Below are positions 1 through 6,788 of a stretch of 15,357 nt of DNA, piece after piece. The first letter of the stretch is position 1. Each line of letters opens with the position of its first letter. The DNA is taken from positions 1-15,357 of the forward strand of contig NZ_CALTZE010000095.1 of NCBI RefSeq assembly GCF_943913695.1, in the 5' to 3' direction. The notes beneath the pieces are model-generated. The model was not told the origin of the DNA. It ran no database searches and was given only the letters and a program-made list of their open reading frames with translations. Both the position numbers and the translations under genes were made by a program. This DNA is from an uncultured Marmoricola sp. (GTDB lineage Bacteria; Actinomycetota; Actinomycetes; Propionibacteriales; Nocardioidaceae).

Positions 1-53
1 CCCCACGACCCGCCCACCACCCGGACCGGCGAGAGCGCAGGACGCAACGGCCG

Positions 54-59
54 TAGGCT
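54..59 (+). promoter_or_regulatory. Probable -10 box of a leaderless serA promoter
   Basis: TAGGCT lies 7 nt before the GTG start at 67, which is about where transcription would begin, so the mRNA probably has no 5' leader. No Shine-Dalgarno sequence precedes the GTG. The same geometry recurs before dapD and the GNAT gene in this window. No convincing -35 box is visible. This is inference from pattern only. Confidence 0.45.
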
Positions 60-66
60 GGGACGA

Positions 67-1281
67 GTGAGCAAGCCCGAGGTCCTGCTGCTGGAAAACA
101 TCCACCCCGCCGCGACGGAGGTGTTCGAGCGCCACGACGTGATCGTGCACACGCGCTCGACCAGCCTCTCCGAGGACGACCTGATCGAGGCCGTGCAGGG
201 GATGACGCTGCTGGGGCTGCGGTCCAACACCAACCTCACCGCCCGTGTCGTGGAGCAGGCGACGGACCTCAAGGCGGTGGGCGCCTTCTGCATCGGCACC
301 AACCAGATCGACCTGGCGGCGTGCAGCGCGCGCGGCATCGCGGCCTTCAACGCGCCCTACTCCAACACGCGCAGCGTCGTGGAGCTGGTGATCGCCGAGA
401 TCATCGCGCTGGCGCGTCGGCTGACCGAGAAGACCTCGAAGATGCACGACGGGGTGTGGGACAAGTCCGCGCAGGGCAGCCACGAGATCCGCGGTCGCAC
501 GCTCGGGATCGTGGGCTACGGCAACATCGGCACCCAGCTGTCCAACCTGGCCGAGTCGATGGGCCTGCGGGTGGTCTTCTACGACATCGCCGACCGGCTC
601 GCCCACGGCAACGCGCGGCGGATGCCGACGCTCGAGGCGCTGCTGGCCGAGGCCGACGTCGTCTCGCTCCACGTCGACGGGCGGCCGGGCAACGCCGGCT
701 TCTTCGGCGCCGAGCAGTTCGCCCTGATGAAGCCGCGCTCGCTGTTCATCAACGCCGCCCGCGGCATGATCGTCGACGACGTCGCGCTGCGCGAGCACAT
801 CCTCTCCGGCCACATCGCCGGCGCCGCGCTCGACGTCTTCCCGGTCGAGCCCAAGGCGCAGGGCGACCCGTTCGAGTCGGTGCTGCGCGGGCTGCCCAAC
901 GTCATCCTCACCCCGCACGTCGGCGGCTCCACCCAGGAGGCGCAGGAGGAGATCGGCTACTTCGTCTCCACCAAGCTCTCGCGCTTCCTGCAGGGCTCGA
1001 GCACCGAGCTCTCGGTCAACCTCCCCGAGGTCTCGGCGCCGCCCCTGGCCAGCGGCTCGCGGGTCGCCTTGCTGCACCGCAACGTCCCGGGAGTGCTGGC
1101 CGGCGTCAACCAGGTGCTCGCCGACCTGCAGTCCAACGTGACGGCGCAGTACCTCTCCACCCGCGGCGAGATCGGCTACGTCGTCACCGACGTCGCGACC
1201 CCGCTCCCGGACCACGCGCTCGACCGCATCGCCGACGAGGAGTCGACGATCTGGCTGCGCACCCACGGCCCGAACAGCTGA
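67..1281 (+). CDS. serA: D-3-phosphoglycerate dehydrogenase, ACT-domain type
   Basis: A 404-aa protein expected to oxidise 3-phosphoglycerate to 3-phosphohydroxypyruvate with NAD+, the first step of serine synthesis, in the cytosol. An N-terminal substrate-binding half precedes a Rossmann domain with the dinucleotide motif GYGNIG at residues 150-155. The 2-hydroxyacid dehydrogenase catalytic set is present: Arg232 (in AARG), Glu261 and His284 (in TPHVGGSTQEAQ). A C-terminal ACT-like domain spans about residues 330-404. Length, the GGSTQEAQ block and the offset of the catalytic residues match the E. coli-type enzyme (about 410 aa) rather than the longer 530-aa actinobacterial form, so it may be a second paralogue or a related hydroxyacid dehydrogenase. 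The GTG start at 67 follows a -10-like box by 7 nt with no ribosome site, suggesting leaderless translation. It converges on the minus-strand gene ending at 1304, 22 nt away. Confidence 0.88.
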   Translation: MSKPEVLLLENIHPAATEVFERHDVIVHTRSTSLSEDDLIEAVQGMTLLGLRSNTNLTARVVEQATDLKAVGAFCIGTNQIDLAACSARGIAAFNAPYSNTRSVVELVIAEIIALARRLTEKTSKMHDGVWDKSAQGSHEIRGRTLGIVGYGNIGTQLSNLAESMGLRVVFYDIADRLAHGNARRMPTLEALLAEADVVSLHVDGRPGNAGFFGAEQFALMKPRSLFINAARGMIVDDVALREHILSGHIAGAALDVFPVEPKAQGDPFESVLRGLPNVILTPHVGGSTQEAQEEIGYFVSTKLSRFLQGSSTELSVNLPEVSAPPLASGSRVALLHRNVPGVLAGVNQVLADLQSNVTAQYLSTRGEIGYVVTDVATPLPDHALDRIADEESTIWLRTHGPNS

Positions 1282-1303
1282 GGCACTCCCTGCGGCGACC
1301 CGC

Positions 1304-2980
1304 TCAGCGTCCGCCGAAGCGCCGGCGTACGCCGTCGTCGGTGCCCTCGTAGGACTTCGCCGACTGCTCGAGCATCGTGACCGCGGCCTCGATCGCGCGG
1401 GTGCCGCCGCGCACGCTGTCGGTGGTGGCCTCGCAGAGCCGGTTGACCTCGCGCACCAGCGCCGTCGCCGCCGGCATCGGCCCGAGTGAGGTGGCCGAGA
1501 CGCTGACGCTGCCCAGGCGTGCCGCGGCCGTACCCATGGCGGCGGCGGGGTCCTCCAGCACCCGGGCACCCTCCACGAGCGACGGAGGGTCGACCTCGAC
1601 GTCGTCTGCGCTCAGCCCGAGCTCGGAGAGCGGCGTGACGGTCATGAAGGGGTTGGCCCACAGGTCGTCGGTCTTGCCCGTCAGGCGCTCCCACAGGCTG
1701 CCACCCTCGACGTGGTCGAACTCCTGGGCGCCCGACTCGTAGGTCGTGACCAGGTTGCCGTCGACCTCGACCACGCTCTGCGACATGTTGGGCAGCGGGT
1801 AGGGCTCGGAGCGATCGCCGGACTCCTTGTCCTGCACGATCAGGGAGCTCTCGTTGAAGCGCTTGTGTGAGGTGCTGAAGACGAACTCGTCGTCTCGCAC
1901 CACGACGCCCTGGGCGTGGTCGGGGGTCTCGATCGGCTCGCCCACCTGCTGCCACTGCCCGGAGGAGTCCTGCTCGTAGACGTAGAGCTTGTTGTTCGCG
2001 AAGTCACCGCTGAAGAGGTAGGTGCCGTCGGTGGCGGTGTAGGAGCCGCCCTTGATCTCCTGGGGCGGGCCCGACTGGTGGACCTCGGTGCGCGACGCGG
2101 CGTTGTTGAGGTCGGAGACGGAGTAGGTGTAGAGGGTGCCGTTGTCGGCGACGTAGGCCTTGTCGGGGTCGTTGCGGTCGATCGTCACCCCGCCGGCGTG
2201 GGTGGGCTGTCCGACCTCGACCGGCCGGCCCGCCTCGTCGAGGTAGCTGCCGCCGAGCTGGACCTCGTTGACCTCCTGACCGCTGACCGGGTCGATGACG
2301 GCCAGGAACGACTCCTTCGGCTCCTTGGTGTAGTAGCCCTGGTAGTAGTTGCCGTCGGCGCCGACGTCCATGCCCTGGGGGATGAAGCCGCGGTGGTCGC
2401 CCGTGGCCGCGGTGTTGGGGATCAGCGGCCCCAGCGAGCTGCCCTCCCCCTTGCCGTCGCGCCAGTCGTCGTTGCGCCGCAGGCCCTCCTCGACCCACGC
2501 GCGGGTCTCCGCGTCGAGCGAGTCGAGGTCGACGTCGTCGCCGGTGAGCACCGCGGTGATCCCGATGAGCTGCTGGGAGTAGGAGCGGCCCACCCCGACC
2601 AGGAGGCTGTTGACGAGCTGTGCCCACACCTGCTCGACGGCGTCGGGCATCCCCCCGGGCCGACCGCGCCAGAGGCCGATCAGGCGGTCGGCCTCGCCGA
2701 GCAGCCAGTCGTACGACGTCGCGGCCGTCTCCAGCGCGCCCTGCACCTGGGTCACCGCGGCCGCCTGCGCGCCGGTGCCCGCCTGGAGCGTCGCGAGCCG
2801 GAGGCCGAAGGCGGTGGCCGCCTGGCCGCTCCACCTCGGCGTACGCGCGGCGACAGCGATGTCGGACTGCGCCTCGGCGATCACGGAGCGTACGCCGCGC
2901 AGCGTCTCGGCGGCGGATCGGGCCGCCCCGGCGTCGCCGGAGACCAGCTGCCGGTAGGCCACCTCGGGGTCGACCGTCAC
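1304..2980 (-). CDS. WXG-like / beta-propeller / EspC-like protein, putative type VII secretion substrate
   Basis: A 558-aa protein with no family name I recognise for the whole chain. Residues 1-105 are helical, Ala-rich and carry W50-S51-G52 followed by QAATAF, as in WXG100/T7SS-signal domains. Residues 195-425 contain repeated beta-rich stretches typical of a propeller (GFIPQGMDVGADGNYY, THAGGVTIDRNDPDKAYVAD, GTYLFSGDFANNKLYVY). Residues 475-558 are again helical and resemble the EspC-type secretion family, ending with Y544-E-G-T-D548, a YxxxD motif of the kind used as a type VII export signal. No classical signal peptide or membrane segment is seen. The GTG start at 2980 overlaps the stop of the upstream lipoprotein gene by 4 nt (GTGA), which fixes the start and implies coupled translation. 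The open frame continues upstream to 3958, but that part is a shadow of the lipoprotein gene. The type VII role is inference; no ESX genes lie in the window. Confidence 0.72.
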   Translation of the reverse strand: MTVDPEVAYRQLVSGDAGAARSAAETLRGVRSVIAEAQSDIAVAARTPRWSGQAATAFGLRLATLQAGTGAQAAAVTQVQGALETAATSYDWLLGEADRLIGLWRGRPGGMPDAVEQVWAQLVNSLLVGVGRSYSQQLIGITAVLTGDDVDLDSLDAETRAWVEEGLRRNDDWRDGKGEGSSLGPLIPNTAATGDHRGFIPQGMDVGADGNYYQGYYTKEPKESFLAVIDPVSGQEVNEVQLGGSYLDEAGRPVEVGQPTHAGGVTIDRNDPDKAYVADNGTLYTYSVSDLNNAASRTEVHQSGPPQEIKGGSYTATDGTYLFSGDFANNKLYVYEQDSSGQWQQVGEPIETPDHAQGVVVRDDEFVFSTSHKRFNESSLIVQDKESGDRSEPYPLPNMSQSVVEVDGNLVTTYESGAQEFDHVEGGSLWERLTGKTDDLWANPFMTVTPLSELGLSADDVEVDPPSLVEGARVLEDPAAAMGTAAARLGSVSVSATSLGPMPAATALVREVNRLCEATTDSVRGGTRAIEAAVTMLEQSAKSYEGTDDGVRRRFGGR

Positions 2981-3972
2981 TGGCCCGCCTGCAGCTCGAA
3001 GCCGAGGATGAAGGCCTCGCCCCGCGGGAACTGCACCTTCTTGCCGCGCGACTCCTCGGCCACCGTGCACTCGCCGCGCGGGACGGTGCAGCTCATCAGT
3101 GCGGTGGAGTCGCGCGGGTCGACACGCTGCCCACCGCCCGGGCCCTCGATCACGGTGCCGACCACCGTGGTCTCGTCGGCCCAGAAGTCCAGCAGCCAGC
3201 GGTCGGACCCGGTGCGCGGCTCGACCTGCTCGCCCCCGCTCGACTCGAGCAGGTCGCGCAGGCCTCGGTCGCGGATCGTCCAGTCGCCGCCGGGGCTGCG
3301 AGCGGCGTCGGCCTCGAACAGCGACGGCGGCTCCTCGCCCTCGGGCCAGGGGCGGGCCTCGCCGGTCGCGAGGTCGTAGACGGTGCCGTCGGGGGTGGCA
3401 TCGGTGACGAAGGCGGTGTCGTCGGTGAGCTGCAGCGCGAGCCCGAGCTCGGGATAGAGCACCGCGAGGTCGTCCTCGCCGACGTCGCCCATGCCCTCGG
3501 TGGAGCTGACGACCTCCTCGCCGTTCTCGAGGTCGAAGACCCGCACCGTCGCCTGCGGGGTCCCGAAGTCGTCCTCGGGGCCGGAGACCATGTCGATGCC
3601 ACCGACGTAGCGGCCGTCGGGCGACGCCGACAGCGTGTCGGCCTGCACTGCGAGCCCGGTCTCGACCGGGTCCTCCCCCGCGGCGACGAACTGCACCGCC
3701 CCGTCCTTCGCGTCCTCGGGGACGAAGAACGCGCCGTCGCCGGCGACGACGTAGGTCGCGACCGGCTCCCCGGCCTCGAGGGTCTCGCCGTCGGAGAGGT
3801 GGATGGTCCCGTCGGCCTCCCAGATCATCCCCGCCGTCGAGACCGGGGCCTGGCTGGTGCGCCACGGCTCCGGCTCGTCCGGTGCCGCCGTCTCGCCGGC
3901 GCTGCCACAGGCCGCCGTCAGCAGCCCGATCAGCGCGAGCGCCGTCGTGCGACGCCACGAACCCCCGTCCAT
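2977..3972 (-). CDS. Putative lipoprotein with beta-propeller-like repeats
   Basis: A 331-aa protein of unknown function. The N-terminus has two arginines, a hydrophobic stretch ALALIGLLTAAC and a lipobox-like sequence TAAC with the candidate lipidated Cys22, so it is probably a lipoprotein on the outer face of the membrane. The mature part is acidic, Gly/Asp-rich and built from short beta-strand repeats (DGTIHLSDG, DGAFFVPED, SPDGRYVGGIDMV, DDTAFVTDATPDGTVYDLATG), which suggests a WD40/YVTN-like propeller. The ATG at 3972 is chosen because it places the signal sequence at the N-terminus; a weak GCAGG precedes it. The gene shares a GTGA overlap with the downstream WXG-propeller gene, so the two are probably one operon. 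It may be a surface partner of that protein. It could instead be a stand-alone sensor-like lipoprotein. Confidence 0.75.
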   Translation of the reverse strand: MDGGSWRRTTALALIGLLTAACGSAGETAAPDEPEPWRTSQAPVSTAGMIWEADGTIHLSDGETLEAGEPVATYVVAGDGAFFVPEDAKDGAVQFVAAGEDPVETGLAVQADTLSASPDGRYVGGIDMVSGPEDDFGTPQATVRVFDLENGEEVVSSTEGMGDVGEDDLAVLYPELGLALQLTDDTAFVTDATPDGTVYDLATGEARPWPEGEEPPSLFEADAARSPGGDWTIRDRGLRDLLESSGGEQVEPRTGSDRWLLDFWADETTVVGTVIEGPGGGQRVDPRDSTALMSCTVPRGECTVAEESRGKKVQFPRGEAFILGFELQAGQ

Positions 3973-4028
3973 GACGGAGACCTGCCCGCAGGGGGGCCCT
4001 GGCAAACCCGGGCGCGTGCGCGCCGCCA

Positions 4029-4742
4029 CTACAGCGGCGTACCGATGGCGCGGTCGACGGCGTCGTCGAGCAGCATCCGCCAGGTGCGCACGCGGTCGGC
4101 GTCGACGTCGCCCCGCTGCCACGACGACCCCGCCCGGGCGGAGGAGCCGATGGCGTAGCGGCGACATCCCGAGCGTGCCAGCCACGGCACCACCTCGGGG
4201 GTCAGTCCGCCCGCCGCGACCAGCACGTCGGAGACGGCGATGTCGGCGTCCAGACGCGCCAGCACCTCCTCGACGCCGTGGTCGAGGCCGCGCGTCGACC
4301 CGGCGGTGGGTACGCCGTCCAGGTGCGGCAGCTGCCGCACGCGACGCCACGACCGCTGTGCCTCCAACGTCTGGTCGATGTCGTCGAACCACCACGGCAC
4401 CGCGAGGTCGGAGGCGAGCTCGGCGGTCGACTCCACGTCGACCTCGAGATCGCGGTCGAGGAAGCCGAAGGCGAGCCCGCTCGCGCCGAGCTCGAGGTAG
4501 GTCTGTCCGAGCAGTGCCAATCGGTGGAAGGGCAGGTCGTCCTGGCGCAGTACCACCCAGACCGGCAGGTCGGTCTCGCGCGCGATCGCGGAGACCAGCG
4601 CGGGCTCCGGCGAGCCGTGCCCCTGCGGCGTACGCGCCGAGAGCAGCAGCCGGTCGGCGCCGCCGGCCTGGGCGGGTGCCACGTCGCGCACCCGGGTGAC
4701 GACCACGGTGAGCTCTGCTTGGTGGGGGGTCACAATGGTCAT
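4029..4742 (-). CDS. CutC-family protein (divergent)
   Basis: A 237-aa TIM-barrel-like protein resembling the CutC family, once linked to copper homeostasis; the biochemical role is not firmly established. Family landmarks are GGADRLLL near residue 27, VWVVLRQ near 61, the GASGLAFGFLD block at 86-96, TAGSTRGLDHG at 146-156 and AAGGLTPEVVPWLARSG at 176-192. The normally conserved FHR-A-x-D block appears as WFDDID at 118-123, so the usual His and Arg are missing. Length is near the family norm of 200-250 aa. The ATG at 4742 lies inside the 5' end of the divergent gene at 4735; the GTG at 4733 is an alternative start, and neither has a clear ribosome site. A 56-nt gap separates it from the downstream lipoprotein gene, so co-transcription is possible. 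Confidence 0.7.
   Translation of the reverse strand: MTIVTPHQAELTVVVTRVRDVAPAQAGGADRLLLSARTPQGHGSPEPALVSAIARETDLPVWVVLRQDDLPFHRLALLGQTYLELGASGLAFGFLDRDLEVDVESTAELASDLAVPWWFDDIDQTLEAQRSWRRVRQLPHLDGVPTAGSTRGLDHGVEEVLARLDADIAVSDVLVAAGGLTPEVVPWLARSGCRRYAIGSSARAGSSWQRGDVDADRVRTWRMLLDDAVDRAIGTPL
4721..4729 (+). promoter_or_regulatory. Purine-rich ribosome-binding site deciding the start at 4735
   Basis: GGTGGGGGG ends 5 nt before the ATG at 4735. It supports 4735 as the start in preference to the upstream ATG at 4696 or the in-frame GTG at 4744. Because this site sits inside the opposite-strand cutC-like gene, the two divergent genes share their 5' ends. Confidence 0.45.
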
Positions 4743-5094
4743 CGTGGCATCCGAGGACCCCGTCTACGCGGCACGCGCGCTGGTGTTGCGCGACCTCGAG
4801 GCCACCGGCGTCGCCGACGCCGAGACGGTCTCGGTCCTCGAGGCCGCCGTCGCCGACCGCGCCTGGTGGCTCGAGCAGTGGGCTGAGGGCAAGGACTTCG
4901 TTGTGGGCCTGGTCGCCCAGGACGTGCAGGACGCCCTCCTCGACGCCAAAGGGCGCTGGCCACTGTGCCGCACGTGCGAGACCGACGACCCCCACGCGCT
5001 GCACGTGCACCCCGACCTCGGCGGTCCCGACCCCACCTGGGTCTGCGAGCGCGCGGGCGTCGCGGTGGCCCCGGTGGGTGAGCTCGGCCGCTGA
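4735..5094 (+). CDS. Small Cys/His-rich hypothetical protein
   Basis: A 119-aa protein I cannot name. The first 70 residues are helical and acidic, with a Trp-containing segment DRAWWLEQW at 41-49. The C-terminal part carries C78-x2-C81, His87, His90 and His92, and Cys104 (in TWVCERAG), a spacing that could bind one zinc ion in a ribbon-like fold. No signal peptide or membrane segment is visible. The ATG at 4735 is preferred because a strong purine tract lies just upstream. It is head-to-head with the cutC-like gene and overlaps its first codons by about 8 nt, so the two promoters must lie within each other's coding regions or be very compact. It converges on the GntR gene across the palindrome at 5098-5188. 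The zinc site is inference. Confidence 0.72.
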   Translation: MVIVASEDPVYAARALVLRDLEATGVADAETVSVLEAAVADRAWWLEQWAEGKDFVVGLVAQDVQDALLDAKGRWPLCRTCETDDPHALHVHPDLGGPDPTWVCERAGVAVAPVGELGR

Positions 5095-5097
5095 CGG

Positions 5098-5181
5098 TTT
5101 CACATGTTCACCTGTGAAAGTGGCTGTTCACACGCGAAATTTCGTGTGTGAAGCGCAGCTTTCACAGGTGAACATGTGAAA
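5098..5181. repeat. 84-bp nested near-palindrome of TTCACA/TGTGAA units
   Basis: Outer arms 5098-5120 and 5159-5181 are perfect 23-bp inverted repeats. The centre 5127-5152 is itself an inverted repeat (TTCACACGCGAAA / TTTCGTGTGTGAA, one G:T position) with the same dyad axis, 5139.5. Each outer arm is also partly self-complementary (TTTCACA...TGTGAAA). The element is clearly less GC-rich than its surroundings and fills the gap between two convergent genes. It may be a bidirectional terminator, a mobile palindromic element or a cluster of protein-binding sites. Confidence 0.85.
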
Positions 5182-5188
5182 GCTGCGC
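5153..5188 (-). terminator. Hairpin with 14-bp perfect stem, candidate gntR terminator
   Basis: GCGCAGCTTTCACA (5153-5166) pairs perfectly with TGTGAAAGCTGCGC (5175-5188) around an 8-nt loop. It lies 25 nt past the stop of the gntR gene on the minus strand. No T-run follows, so it is not a textbook intrinsic terminator, though actinobacterial terminators often lack one. It is mutually exclusive with the long-range pairing of the 84-bp palindrome. Confidence 0.5.
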
Positions 5189-5213
5189 CCCGACACCGAG
5201 CGGGAGACCGAGG

Positions 5214-5954
5214 TCAGCGCAGGTGCTCGGGGCGCAGCACGGGCACCCAGAGGGTGTAGCGGTCGGCGCGGTAGACGCTGCGGGTGACCTCGACGACGTT
5301 CTCCCGGCAGAAGGCGCGCCGGGAGATGTGCAGGACCGGGGCGCCGGGCTCGAGGTCGAGGTGCTGGCCCTCGTCGCCGGTCGCGATGCCGGCGTTGACG
5401 CTGTCCTCGCCCCAAGTCGGCATCAGGTCGCGCATCGCGAACCACATGTAGAGGCTGCTCGGCAGCGCCTCGTCGAGGAAGCTGGGGAAGAGGTCGAGGG
5501 AGAGGTAGACGTGCTGGATCGCCATCGGTACGCCGTCGGCGAGGCGCAGCCGCTGCCAGTGGACGATCGCCGCGCCCTCCTCGATCTCCAGCGCGCGTGC
5601 GACGCCGGGGCCGGCGCTCTCGCGGCGGGCGAGCAGGGTCTTGGACTCCGGGCGCTTGCCGCGGCGCTCCATCTCCTCGGTGTAGGCCGAGAGCCGCATC
5701 TGCATGTCGATCAGCGGCTTGGTCACGAAGGTGCCGCGCCCGGCCACGCGCTCGAGCAGGCCTTGCGCGACCAGGGCGTCGATCGCATGACGCACCGTCA
5801 TGCGCGCCACGCCGAACTGCTCGGCGAGGTCGCGCTCGGACGGCGCGGGGGTGCCGGGCTCGGCGTTGACGATCACCGACCTGACGTACTCGCGCACCAG
5901 CACGTGCTTGCGTCCACGCCGACCACCGCCGCGCGACGTACGCTCGTCAGCCAC
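5214..5954 (-). CDS. GntR-family transcriptional regulator, HutC/UTRA type
   Basis: A 246-aa DNA-binding regulator. Residues 17-80 form a GntR winged helix-turn-helix (PAPSERDLAEQFGVARMTVRHAIDALVAQG as consecutive segments, then LLERVAGRGTFVT at the wing). Residues 100-240 look like a UTRA effector-binding domain (VHWQRLRLADGVPMAIQHVYLS, ending RSVYRADRY). The start is the GTG at 5954, preceded by AAGGAG at 8-nt spacing; the frame could open earlier, at GTG 6005, but that would add 17 residues and lacks a good ribosome site. The gene follows coxG on the same strand after 102 nt, so it may be read with the cox genes or from its own promoter, and it is the obvious candidate for ligand-responsive control of coxSLMG. 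The effector is unknown. Its end converges on the small Cys/His protein gene across the palindrome. Confidence 0.85.
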   Translation of the reverse strand: MADERTSRGGGRRGRKHVLVREYVRSVIVNAEPGTPAPSERDLAEQFGVARMTVRHAIDALVAQGLLERVAGRGTFVTKPLIDMQMRLSAYTEEMERRGKRPESKTLLARRESAGPGVARALEIEEGAAIVHWQRLRLADGVPMAIQHVYLSLDLFPSFLDEALPSSLYMWFAMRDLMPTWGEDSVNAGIATGDEGQHLDLEPGAPVLHISRRAFCRENVVEVTRSVYRADRYTLWVPVLRPEHLR

Positions 5955-5962
5955 GTCCGCGG

Positions 5963-5968
5963 CTCCTT
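5963..5968 (-). promoter_or_regulatory. Ribosome-binding site deciding the gntR start
   Basis: AAGGAG on the minus strand, 8 nt before the GTG at 5954. It favours the 246-aa product, of typical GntR length, over the longer reading from 6005. Confidence 0.65.
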
Positions 5969-6056
5969 CCGGGCGACCCGACAGACCAGGGATGTCCTGG
6001 CCCACCTCGGCACAACCTACCCATAAAGCCCGTCTTGTGGGAGCGGACGGGTGATC

Positions 6057-6788
6057 TCAGCGCCGCCGCAGCACCCGCAGCAGCACGAGCAGTACGACGA
6101 CCCCGGCCGCGGCCTGCTTCCAGTAGGCCTTGGCCAGCACGGGCAGCACCGTCGCCCCGAGGTCGAGGGCATCGTCGCCGCTGCTCGCCGCCCCGGATCC
6201 ACTCGCGGCGGGGGCGACCGGCCGCAGCGGGGTCGCGGCGGCTGCGGGCTCGGACTCGGCCTGGGCAGGCGCGCTCCCCTCGGGTACGCCGTCACCGGCG
6301 GGAGCCGGGCTCTCCGCCTCCGGTGCGGGCGTCTCGGGTGGGGCGGGTGCTCCGACCTTGGACTCCAGACAGTCGGTGAACTGGCCGAGCAGCTTGTCGC
6401 TGACGTCCTGGATCACCCCGCGGCCGAACTGGGCCGGCTTGCCGGTGATGGCGAGGTCGGTTACGACGACGACCTTGGTCGAGGTGCCCTCCTCGGTCAG
6501 GGAGACGGTGACGTGGGCGCCGGCGGTGCCGTTGCCCCGCTTGTCCTTGCCCTTGGCGTCGACCACCATCCGGCCCGCGGCCTGGTCCTTCTCGGCGAAG
6601 GTGCCGGTGCCGTTGTAGACCAATGCGATCGGACCGAGCTTGACCTTCACCGAGCCGGCGAAGGACTCCTCGTCGGCCGAGGTGACCTGGGCGCCCGGGA
6701 AGCACTCGGCCACCCCGGCGATGTCGTTGAGCGCGTCCCAGGTCTCCTGGAAGCCGGCGGGGACGGTGAACTCGTGGGTGAGGTCCAT
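6057..6788 (-). CDS. coxG: CoxG-like SRPBCC protein with C-terminal membrane anchor
   Basis: A 243-aa protein. Residues 1-145 are an SRPBCC/CoxG domain (MDLTHEFTVPAGFQETWDAL at the start, the ECFPGAQV block near 28-35, and GKPAQFGRGVIQDVSDKLL at 117-134). Residues 147-205 are a low-complexity Pro/Ala/Glu linker. Residues 226-240 are a hydrophobic segment followed by arginines (VVVLLVLLRVLRRR), a tail anchor facing the cytosol. CoxG proteins are known to attach carbon monoxide dehydrogenase to the membrane, and a mycobacterial CoxG has been linked to menaquinone delivery to the enzyme. Whether this applies to a form II enzyme is not known. The ATG at 6788 shares one base with the coxM stop (TGATG), so translation is probably coupled. 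A short cytosolic version without the anchor is the common alternative in the family. Confidence 0.82.
   Translation of the reverse strand: MDLTHEFTVPAGFQETWDALNDIAGVAECFPGAQVTSADEESFAGSVKVKLGPIALVYNGTGTFAEKDQAAGRMVVDAKGKDKRGNGTAGAHVTVSLTEEGTSTKVVVVTDLAITGKPAQFGRGVIQDVSDKLLGQFTDCLESKVGAPAPPETPAPEAESPAPAGDGVPEGSAPAQAESEPAAAATPLRPVAPAASGSGAASSGDDALDLGATVLPVLAKAYWKQAAAGVVVLLVLLRVLRRR

Noticed and set aside
2981..3958. Upstream extension of the WXG-propeller frame to 3958
   Set aside because: The translation there is Arg/Gly-rich and out of frame with the lipoprotein gene, which has a signal sequence and sensible composition. The GTGA overlap at 2980 marks the true start.
4021..4039. CGCCGC/GCGGCG hairpin at the cutC-like stop as a terminator
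   Set aside because: The stem is only 6 bp, overlaps the coding end and has no T-run; such short matches are expected often in this composition.
1916..4158. Two long plus-strand open frames opposite the propeller genes
   Set aside because: They lack domains, have skewed composition and no ribosome sites, while the minus-strand frames show clear structure.
3973..5103. Upstream part of the 708-codon frame containing the lipoprotein
   Set aside because: It runs antisense through the small Cys/His gene and out of frame through the cutC-like gene. The lipobox places the real start at 3972.
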